NCBI GenBank assembly: GCA_027605045.1
Contig: JAQFWX010000009.1
Location: forward strand, 372,001-436,000
Reading direction: 5' to 3'
Source: Phallus indusiatus
Lineage: Eukaryota > Basidiomycota > Agaricomycetes > Phallales > Phallaceae
DNA length: 64,000 nt
Shown: positions 33,006-42,660 of the stretch, piece after piece
Layout: the number at the start of each line of letters is the position of its first letter
Position numbering within the stretch: position 1 is the first letter of the stretch
Notes under the pieces: model-generated
Databases searched by the model: none
Seen by the model: the letters and a program-made list of their open reading frames with translations, nothing else
Told to the model about the DNA's origin: nothing
Position numbers and translations under genes: made by a program

Positions 33006-33818
33006 TGCCAGGTGTTGAGTCAGGCCAGGGCTGTGTCTCCAGCCGGTTTTGTTTTTCCTATTTTGATCTCTTCCTTGTTTTCTTTTGTTCTTTGTTTCAG
33101 TTCTCATCATTTTCTCCTATCAATGTATGTTGTTCTTTTTTTGTTGTAATTGTATCCCCATCATTCTCTCGCGATTCCCCTATCTTCCATATTTCTTTTG
33201 TTCTTTTGTTTCTTCCTGTTTGTTGTCCCGGTGAACGATGAGTGATCGTCTCACCAATGCTATGTACTCTGAAAGGTATAAATACTGCATGTAAATACTT
33301 GTATCAGCAGCAATTCTACCGGACGAGTTGTCTCACAGTTTAAGTCTCAGTCAAGTTCAGTTTAAGTCAAGTTCAGCTCAAGTCAAGTTTCGCCTCTAGT
33401 CTATTTCTACGCTCATATCTATATCTTTGGATTAACTCTGAGTGAGGTCTCGGAGTATAAACTAGCGATTTTATTTCAGTTTATCGCTTTCACTAACTCG
33501 CACAGGAATTCAGTCATCATTGATTGCAGGTCCTCTCTTTAGTCGCATTCCAAGTTCATTGCCGACTTTCTGTTCACCCTCTCACTTGCACAGTTGCATA
33601 CGATCTTTTATCATTGCAGTTGTTGTTGGTGTTTTTGTTGGTTTGATATCGACGCATACATCCCCCTCCATTCCCCACACACACCCACTCCCTCTCTCAC
33701 GTTGAATTCAGCACCAGGACACGCTCCACGGTAGACTTACCGACCTCGAAACAAAAATCTCATTGTAGTCCGATCATTTATAGCCGGCACATTTAGCTAT
33801 TCACATCGGATCCTTACA
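33006..33818 (+). repeat. LTR D
   Basis: Starts TGCCAGGTG after a purine run and ends GGATCCTTACA. TATAAATA lies near 33278. The right flank ACGCG belongs to element B. The exact left end is uncertain (TGTTGAG at 33013 is an alternative). Confidence 0.55.
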
Positions 33819-34422
33819 ACGCGATGGAGACGTCGTCATCATAGTCGTTATCATCGACTATGTCTTCCATGTCGTCGTCAGACGACATGTCGTTGAAGAT
33901 ATCAGGCAAAGGGGCTGCCTGGGATGGTTCAGGCGCTTTATCGGCCTGGTCTCTCGACCGCTTTTTGGAGGTCGATGGGGTAGTCGATGGGCCTGCCGTC
34001 GACGCTGAACGTTCAAGTTCAGCAATGCGAGCTTTCAGCTCGCAGATACGACGATTCGCATCGTCGAGGTGGTCTGTCAAGGACTTGACATCCTTTTCAG
34101 CTTCTTCTAGACGTTCGTCTAGATGATAATACTCCCTCTTTATGAAGGGAAAGGCCTTGTAGACGGCCTGCTTGACCATATCATGGTCAAGGATGATTGC
34201 CCCGCTGCCAGCGGGGCCTGCCAGGTGACTGGCAAAGTCGTTGCACGCAGTGCAACTATCATTGTTATGATAGACGGATATGCATCCGTCCATCGCGTCT
34301 AAGGTCCATTCGGACCTTTGCAGGGCCAGTTGAGCCTCTGCCTTTTTGAACCTACTAACAGGTTGTGGCGTAGGCGACCGCGAGCGTGATCGTTCGCGTT
34401 GCTTTCCCTTGCTGTCAGGCAT
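33819..34422 (-). pseudogene. Accessory ORF of element B, N-terminal part
   Basis: About 200 residues from ATG at 34422 (MPDSKGKQRERSRSRSP). Order: RS-rich start, a region with three cysteines (DGCISVYHNNDSCTACNDF), a heptad-like coiled coil (about residues 100-145; REYYHLDERLEEAEKD, ICELKARIAELERS), a basic patch (KKRSRDQADK) and a very acidic tail (SSDDDMEDIVDDNDYDDD). Its stop codon is supplied by LTR D (TTG-TAA across the junction), so the native ORF went further. The C-terminal part may be the ORF at 15019-22015. At least ten inverted repeats with arms of 7 bp or more lie within these 604 bp. Confidence 0.7.
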
Positions 34423-37400
34423 GGGGGGTGTTGAGGGAGAAAAGACCGTGAACGGACTTTTGGGTTATATACTTGGGCGGCCTCATGGAGCGCCCAAGTG
34501 AAAATTACCTCACCGCGTAGCAGTGAAGTGCCAGTGGATCCCTGTGGGTGGGATCTTCAAGCAGATCCCCGAGTGGGATCTGGGTGCTTGTTGTTGGTCC
34601 GCGACTCTCCGTGATTGGATAGTCGTGGCAGCTGCCGAGGCTCGTTTACGCCTCGTAATTGCAAGTACTCGTCTAGAGCTTGCAAGTCCTTACAGTTACT
34701 GTAAGGTTCCCAAGTGGTATCCCCAAGGGTCCACTGGACTAGGAACTCGAGATCTTTCTCGCGAGTTCCACTCCAGCGATGAGCTAGGAGTTCCTCGACG
34801 TGCCATTCAGCATCGTCTGGCTGTCCAAAGTCATACGCCGTGAGTGTATCGCGGCGTGGAAATCTCTCATCGTCGTTGGCGATGTGAGGTTTAATCAAAT
34901 CCACGTGAAATACGGGATTTATGCGACGTTGCTTGAGCTCTTCAGAGAGCTCAAGTTTTACTGTGATATTGTCTTTAACGGACAATATTTTGTATGGTCC
35001 CACATAACGCGGGATCAACTTCTTAACTCTCCCCTTGGGGAGGTTGAGATTCCTCGTCGACAGATAGACGAGGTCACCCTCTTTATACTCCGGTGCATCG
35101 CGCCGTGAGTTGTTCGCGTAGTGAGCCTGTTTAACGCGACTGGCTATGATAGCGTCATGCGCTATCATGAGATTCCACTTTGCCTGTTGAGCAAAGTGTT
35201 GAACACCTTTGAATTTGGTGTTTGTTTCAATTTTCCTTCCCAAACTGGGAAGATAGCCGTAATTGAGTTCAAACGGTGCGAAACCAGTGGTTTCGCTGGT
35301 GCTGCTATTAATAGCAAACTCCACCATTGGGATCCTTTCGGCCCAATCTTTTTGGTCGTTCTGTATGACGGAACGAAGTATTTGACCAATTGAGCGATTG
35401 GCTCGCTCGGTGGATCCATCCGTTTGCGGATGGAACGCCGTGGACATGAGCAATCGTGTCCCCATTAGGCGTTGCAGTTCCTGCCAGAACTTGGCAGTGA
35501 ATCGTGCATCCCTGTCACTCACGATTGAGTCAGGGACACCGTGGAGTCTTACGACTTCACTGAGGTATAACCAGGCTGTGCCCTTAGCGGTCAGCTTGGT
35601 GGTGGTTGGCATCAGACGAACCATAGAGGTCAGTCTGTCAATCACGACGAATAGAAAGTCGTGGCCGTTTGAAACGGGTAATGGACCGACGAAGTCCATT
35701 CCAATCGATTCCCAAGGTCTATTGGGAATCGGGAGTTGTTTTAACAGACCACTGGGGTGATTATTCTCCCCTTTATTGGTCTGGCACGTTCCGCAGGATC
35801 TGCAGAACGTATCGATGTCTTCAATCATCGATTTCCACCAGTACGCTTGTCTAACGTACTGAGACGTTTTGTAACGTCCGAAGTGCCCAACAATTTGGTG
35901 GGCCTCACTGATTATAATTTCAGTGATCCTCCTCCCCTTGTAAAATGCGTTATGGGGGACACATAATACATCGCGGAGGAACTGATTCTTAGTAAAGATC
36001 AGTTGATTTTTAATTCCAAACGCCTTGTGAGCGTTTGGGTTGGCAAGGACCAGCTTAAATACTGGGTCCTTGTGATAACCTTGCTGTATTAGCGAGGTAA
36101 ATTCAGCAAAGCCCTCAATTTTGGCTTTAAGAAGCTTGCTGTCTTGCTCTGCACTTAGAGCAAGTATATCCTCATCGGATTGCGCTTCTGTAATATCAGA
36201 AGGTGTAGTATTTGAGGGACCTTCAACTCGAGGTTCCTCTCGTACTCGTGAACGTGTAATAACATTCACTCTCACTTCATCCCTTCTCTCGATGGGAAGA
36301 TGATCCCCTTCGGGATCAAGTCTAACGTCAGCATTGACGTATACCTCCGGAGGGTGAACCTCATCCGGAGTGTCCTCTTCGTAATAACGAGAGAGGCCAT
36401 CGGCGACATTGTTAGTGACGCCCTTGACATGAATCGTCTCGTAATCAAAACGAGACAGGTATTCATACCACCGTGCTTGGCGCGGTGACATGCGAGGCTG
36501 GGTCTTAAAGTGGACCATGGCCTCGTTGTCCGTTACTAGGGTGAACCTACGCCCTAGTAGTTTGTCTTCCCACTTAAGGAAGGCTTCAAGTACCGCGATG
36601 AGCTCATGCTCATGGGTGCGGTAGTTGTACTGAGCAGGGGTGAACTTCTTCGAGAGAAACCCTGCTGGCCTACATGTTTGCCATGTAGGCCCTTGCCCAT
36701 AATAGGCACCGACGCCACATTTAGAGCCGTCGGTTACGACCCAAATTGGATCTGGGTCGTCCACGTTAATAGGCTTCAAGATAGGAGCCTTTCGCGTGAG
36801 TGCTTTGATTGAATCAAAGCACTTGTTCAACAACGGCGTCCATACGAACGGTCTGTTGTTGTACGTACACCCTGATAGTGGTGTAGTGTATGCGGCTACC
36901 CCTGGTAGGTATGCCGCAACGTATTGTACGAGGCCCGGAAATTTCTGGACATCGTTATACGTGCGTGGAGTTCTCCACTCACGTATTTTATCCATCTTCT
37001 CGTGATCGGGATGGATGCCATCATCGTCGATGATGTGGCCTAAGCACTCCAGTCGCTTAGAGTACAAATCAACTTTACGACTACTTAGGTAAAGTTGTGC
37101 TTCTCGCAGACGCGAGAAGGCATTCTCTAGATGCTGCTGATGCAGGTCTATTGTGTTTGAATAGACGAACACGTCGTCTATGTATGCATCCGTCGAACGA
37201 CCGATGCAGTCCCTAAATATATGGGTCATCAGATGTTGAAACGTCGATGGGGCATTGCAGTCTCCTTGCTGCATGACATGGCTCTTGAACGTGCCATAGA
37301 TGGTGGCAAAGGTCGTCTTGTGGACGTCCTCTGGGACTATGCGTACTTGCTCGTACGCCTCAGTCAGATCAATCTTTGATCTGTATTTGTGTCTCGCCAC

Positions 37401-38821
37401 GTTCTGGCGGATTGTTTCCTGGTCAGGGAAGGGCGTTACGTCCTTCTCTGTGTTTTCGTTCTGCAGACGCAGGTCGAACACGGTCCGTAGCGCTAAGGCT
37501 ACGGCTCGTTTCTGCAGGCAAAGCATAGGGATTGCCTGTGTAGCTACGGTTGGTTCCCACCAACCTGCAGCTACGTATCGCTGAATCTTCTCAGCGAGTA
37601 GCGCTTTGAGCGCATCCGGGCACCTGGGAAGGTGGTACCGGATCTTCTTATTGGGTTCAATAAGAGGAATCTGATGATTTACTTCCCGAAACGGGGGAAG
37701 TCGGGAAGGGACAGGACCGAAAAGGTCACTGTACTTGTCCTTCCAGTACTCGATGAGTGCTGGAATGTTCTCCTCCGTCATTGCAGGGACGGAGGAGCTG
37801 GAATGTTGGGTGCTGGCTAGCACCATCGCTCCTATTTCAGGAGCGTGTCCAATCACATGGTGATTGGTGTCAATTACCTCGCCGTCGCGGGTGATTGTAC
37901 CTCTGCTGAAGTCTAGGCAGATGTTGTAGCGTCTCAGGAATGGGACGCCAATGATCACATCATAGTGATCGATGTTGACGATGTCGAAGTACTCTTGGAC
38001 ATCGATACCTCCGGATTGGATTCGGGTGTACGTTCCATACTGGATGGACGACTTGCTGCCCTTAACGGCCAGCTGTAGCACGACAGGTTTGTCGAGCCTG
38101 AAGGTTCTTGCTCCGGTGGCAAGAGAGAAATGAGGGGACATGATCATCCCCTGGCATCCACTGTCGACTAGGCAGTGAGCCAATTGGCCATTAACTGGCC
38201 AGAAACCCTCAATGGGTCTCGATGTGTTTCTGTCTCGTGTTGGGGCACGAGAGCTCACTCTAGCCGTATGGTCATAGAGTGGTTCCTTGCTCGTAGCGAG
38301 CGAGGACTCATTGTCATCCAATGGAGATGACTTGTGGACTGCGAAGTGCAGTCTGCGCTCCTCATACTCGTCACCAATTGTGAGGAGCATGTATACACTG
38401 GGACCATTGTCATCATCGTCCCATTGGTATTGAATACCCTCGTCGTCCTCGACGGGGTCATTGGTGGGCTCATCTTGGGCCACCTCTTCCTCCACAACTT
38501 GTTCAGCTGTGGGGTCTTCCACGTTCTCCTGCGGGGCATCATTCGATGTCTCGCCAGAAGTCTCTTCGATCTCTTCGATACGACCCACATTGGCTCGTAC
38601 CTGTCTCAGTCTAGGGCACGCATTTCTGTAGTGTCCCACCTGCCCACAGTTGAAACACGTGGGAGGAGTAGTGCTAGTACGATTGTTCGTACTAGTTGGG
38701 GCAGTCCTAGCGGGCTGCGAGTGATGATTTCTCGAGCTTGATGAGCTCGAGGGGCGATTCCCCAATGGGGAATTGCCATTAGTTCGCGTCTCATGGGGAC
38801 GCGCAGAGGGACCGTGGTTCC

Positions 38822-39120
38822 TGTTACGGTACGCTAGCACCTCGCCCGATTATTCGATCTTTTCGATTTCTTTCGATTTCATTTCGTGTTTCGATTTCCT
38901 TCATTTCCCGTATTCCGCCGTTTCCACTATTTTCATCGTTTTCTCGATTTTTTGATCTCTTCGATCTACTCCGATTTCTGTTGTATCTCCTCGGATCCCA
39001 TGGAGATCAGTCGGGCGCCTCGGACTCTGTACTTATATGCGTTTTCCCTAGAGGGGGATGCCTAAGCTTGTTCTCTTAGGTTTTCCCTCCTCTAGGTGTG
39101 TGCCCTGAGTCGCCCTAACA
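38822..39120 (+). repeat. Solo LTR E6, lacking the mini-intron
   Basis: TGTTACGG...GCCCTAACA, 299 bp, flanked by perfect GTTCC duplications. It lacks exactly the GTGAGT...CTCTAG segment present in the other complete LTR E copies. Inserted at the gag-pol join of element B. Confidence 0.92.
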
Positions 39121-40675
39121 GTTCCTCTGGTTTAAGCGCATATTGTTTGAATGCGCTTGTCTGGCCAAGTTGGTGTGGCTGCTGCTGCTGCCACTACCAC
39201 TACTGCCACTGCTACCCGTTGGACGGGTAGTACTTCCTTGGGAGGCCGTTATCAATCTCCGCTTCTTGAACGCCTCCTCTACTTGGATGGTGAGTGCGAG
39301 CAGTTCCTTAGCAGACATCTGCTCAGGACTACCGCCTCTGAATGCTACTTCAGCGGCGAGGCTGTGGTTCAGCCCATCAAGGAACCTCCTCCTGAATGTA
39401 TAATCATCAGGAGGGTGCGCTAGTCTGTTGGCTAGTGTGAGTAATGCACTCATGTATTCGTGTACAGAGTGCGATCCCTGCCGTTCGCGTTCGAACTGGA
39501 TCGCCACCTCACTTCTCGAGTGGGGTGGGAGGAATCGTTCGTGTAGTCTCCGTAGAGCGGGGACTAGGGTCCACTCATGCATGGGACGAGTACCTCGTTC
39601 CATGTTCTGGGTGAACCATTCTTGTGCCAACCCTTCTAGGCGCATGCCTAGAAAGGAGAGTTGCTCTGCTTGGCTGACTTCTCCAAGCAGGTGGTTTACG
39701 CGTAGCCAGCGTAACAGACCCGACACAAAGTTGTCGAAGTCCTCGGCTCTGGACAAGCCGCTATACGTGGGCGGGAGCCCTATCTTCGCTCCTGCTTTCG
39801 CAAGGGGCGAGTTGCCTGGCATCATATCCCTGTTTGCAATCAGGGCTTCTTGAACCATGGCTATGACGCCCTCAAGTACTGGGGCGTCGTCGTTGAAAGG
39901 GTCAAACCTTTCAACACGTTCCTCATCGAACGGTGTGGCGCGGAGGTCCTCGCCATACTGTGGTCGACGAGCATATCCATCATATGGATCGATACGTGGT
40001 GCTTCTGCTGGGTTAGCAGATGCTTGCCTCTGCCCATTGGGCTCGGCACTTTGCCTTGGCAGTTGTCTGCCAGGCGGTGGTGCTCTGTCGTCTGGACGAC
40101 TAGAGCTTGTGGCTGGATCTGGCGATGGGACTCTATCGCCAGTGATGGCATTATAGCCACCTTCAAACACACGAGCATGGCGGACCGCGTTCATACGCGC
40201 GTCCCTCGCGATGCGGATTCTATCTTGAATGATCCGCAGTTGCTGCTCGTTTGGGGTGTCAGTCTCGAGGGAGCCTGCTACAGCTTCCTCGAGTGCGTTA
40301 GTGGCCGCCTCCACAGCCCGTGCATGTGTACGGATTGCTCTGTCGGAGAGTAGCCCTGCTATCCTCTGGTATTCGAGGGCAGCTTGGGCGACCACTTCAG
40401 CATCCTCTCATGGGGGTGCTCCATTTCGCGACTGGTTCACCAGTCGCGTGGCTATCTCGGTATCGATATAGTCACCAACCGCGTCAGACTCGTGAGGCGG
40501 TCATCTTGTGAAACGGTACATCCGTCTCACTGTTTCTCTGCCAGCCTCTATCTCGGGGCCAGGGTTCCTAGGAGCTGTATATGCTGTAGCTCCTGGGGTA
40601 GGAGGTCTAACAGGACGCGTACTCGGTCCTGGGGTAGCGTTCTGGGAACGTTGCCTGGTGCCTGTTGGTGCAGGC

Positions 40676-41542
40676 TGTCAAGTACCGATATCCGGGAACG
40701 GTAACAGATACTATAATGTATTTTAGTCGCTGAATAGAATATCAATAACCGTCACCGTTGGTCGACGGCAGTCAGGACTTGGCCTCAATCTATAAGAGAT
40801 TGTGCCACGACAGTCTTCTTCAGGATTTGTCCTGACGTTCGTCACGAGCGTCGAGTTCGTCAAGGACGTTTCTGATGTGTGCGTTCCGAGCTTCGAGAGT
40901 CGCGAGCTGTATCTCGTATTGAATGATATCAAGCTCAACGATAATGAAGAAAGCTTTGAGATGTAACTCTCGGCAACGACGGATGGCTTCCGTCGCTGCA
41001 AGTCTCGAGGAACGATCTCGACGTTCAATGATGAAGAGAGTAAGAGAAAAGAGAGTTTTATAGAGATATCGAACTACGTTCGATATTAAGTCTGAAGAAC
41101 TATCTACGTGTATGCTAGGGTTTATATACACGTCAGATAAATAATTCTAGCTCAGTTCGAAATAGATTCCGAACTAGAGAAATACAAACAAGTCGTGAGA
41201 TTCGTAAGTTACATCAATATATGCAGGGTATGATGTCTCATGTGATGAACATGAGGTGTGCAGGGATAAGAGCTGTGCATACATGGACCTACGTTCGTCA
41301 TCTATGATCTCATAACCGGAACGTGCGTGGAATATTCTAGAAAGGCCTTTCCGCGGGTGTTCCAGGAGTTAAGAGAGACGGGTACGTCTCTATTCGAGTT
41401 GTAAGGTTGATGGGGATGACTGAACGCGAAGGTCTTATCGTGAGTGACGTAAGCGAGATAAGATTACGGAGATAAACGGTAAATGATCGGATATGGATTA
41501 CGTAACGTTACCGGAAGTGATGTCATGAATCGGATCATGACA
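40676..41542 (-). repeat. Solo LTR F2
   Basis: TGTCAAGTACCG...GGATCATGACA (867 bp) flanked by perfect CAGGC duplications. Same family as F1 at 5671. Inserted in gag of element B. Confidence 0.92.
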
Positions 41543-42339
41543 CAGGCTCAGGAGATTGGGAATTGCCAGCTGTCGCTGGTGACGGACTGGCGTATGTCGG
41601 TCCCGTCGGTGTAACAAACCTAGCTTGTGGGGCTGGGTTTGTGAATTGATATGCAAGGCGACTCGTTGGCCCTGCTGGTCTAGGACGAGTAGATCCAGTA
41701 CCTGATGCAGGCGGATCTACCGCTCTGCTTTTTCCTTTGTCAGAGCGTGCTCGTGCAGGCTCTGCTTCAGGAGACAAGTCTGTCGTCCTGACTTGGTCCC
41801 TGTCAGTGCCCGTGGTAACAGGCTCTGGCTCGGGGTTTTCAACTCCTGCGTTGACGTTCTCGATTAATCGAGCTAGTCTCTGCAGTTCTGACGGGGACAT
41901 ATTCCCGTTCCTCACGCCATCGAGCAACGATGCGTGAACAGCGTTCATGGCCTCATCCCTTCGGATGGACCTGTCGCTCCTAACGCTAAGTCTGGAGCGA
42001 CCAGATGCTACGGACTTTACATCCTCATCTTCTTCATCAGCAAGTTGGGGCTGATGTTCCATCGTCTGCGACGCGGGACGAGTGGGATTTTGGGTTGATG
42101 CATCCACTCTCTCCCATGTGGATGACTCTCCTTCGAGGGTTCCTTCCCTAGACGGGTCGGGATTTTCGGTTTGCACTGGCCCGGGTGGGTCAGGCTGGTT
42201 GGAATCAGGTGTACCACGATCTGGTGCACTCTGACTCCTGGTAGTAGGAGCCATTGAATCCTCCTGCAATAGGAAGGGTTAATTTCGCTTGCTTAATACA
42301 GCGGCGGGTTGTTTTTAACGCCTTTGGTGTTAAAAAAGA

Positions 42340-42660
42340 TGTAACGTTTCGTTACTTTTTATAGTGTACCGCTCGCGGTACACAGTTTATATCACGCTGT
42401 AGCTTCACGCCACAAGTAACAGACCAAAGTGCTGTATTTTCTTTGTGGAGTAAAACAAGTTGCACGTGCTGATTCAGCATGCGCATAGCTACTACTAATG
42501 TACAGTTATTACATAATGGCTCGCCGCGTCGCGGCGAGCCAGAGGCGTTAAGCGCCTCTGTTATTAGAGTAAGTAATAGTAACTACTGCAGAGGGCGAAG
42601 CCCTCTGCATATGCCTAAGCGGCATATACTCAATCCACCGCATGCGGTGGATCCGTTACA
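42340..42660 (-). repeat. LTR B2, 5' LTR of element B
   Basis: 321 bp, reversed relative to B1, six transitions apart (four at CpG). Palindromes as in B1; the TGCAGAGGGC / GCCCTCTGCA hairpin closes on a GAA loop. The right flank GACGG is the exact complement of the CCGTC flanking B1. Confidence 0.92.

Larger units (their letters stand above)
31611..33818 (+). mobile_element. Element D, 3' end (LTR element remnant)
   Basis: Two non-pol ORFs, a purine run (GAGGCAGCGCGGGAAG, about 32990-33005) and an LTR (33006-33818). The LTR's right end abuts the accessory ORF of element B exactly at a codon. No gag or pol of D is in the window. The assignment to a retroelement rests on the LTR-like ends, TATAAATA box and polypurine tract. 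Confidence 0.6.
34557..42254 (-). pseudogene. gag-pol: gag-pol of element B
   Basis: ATG at 42254 (MAPTTRSQSAPDRG). Removing F2 and E6 gives one frame from 42254 to 34557, broken only by TGA at 40503 and 40410 where CGA fits. Gag: Pro/Ser-rich N-terminus; capsid-like domain near 39800-39200 (AEDFDNFVSGLLRWLRVN; FLPPHSRSEVAIQFERERQG); zinc knuckle CFNCGQVGHYRNAC near 38650. Protease VDSGCQGMIMSPHFS near 38180; RT with AYIDDVFVYS near 37175; RNase H (TDGSKCGVGAYYG); integrase (H2C2 ending CRSCGTCQTNK; WESIGMDFVGPL; AFHPQTDGSTERAN); chromodomain-like C-terminus (WHVEELLAHRW ... LVQWTLGDTTWEP). Chromovirus order. The accessory ORF follows 134 bp downstream. Confidence 0.92.
33819..42660 (-). mobile_element. 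Element B (gypsy chromovirus), 5' part
   Basis: On the minus strand: LTR B2 (42660-42340), gag, pol and the start of an accessory ORF, cut at 33819 by LTR D. Solo LTRs F2 and E6 sit in gag and at the gag-pol join. The rest of B is at 15019-22398 on the plus strand. The right flank of LTR B2 is GACGG, followed by the pol of element C. The whole sequence is dense in short perfect inverted repeats. Confidence 0.9.
33819..42660. repeat. Chain of short perfect inverted repeats across element B
   Basis: Examples: arms CATGTCGTC at 33868-33889 (loop 4); CTTGACCAT near 34175; GGCCTACATG at 36667-36691 (loop 5); AGTGCTTTGATT at 36799-36823 (loop 1); GTTGAAAGG at 39892-39915 (loop 6). Such units recur every few tens of bases through LTR, gag, pol and accessory ORF. 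Coding elements A, C and copia N lack this density. Some arms have loops of 1-6 nt and are back to back. Confidence 0.85.
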
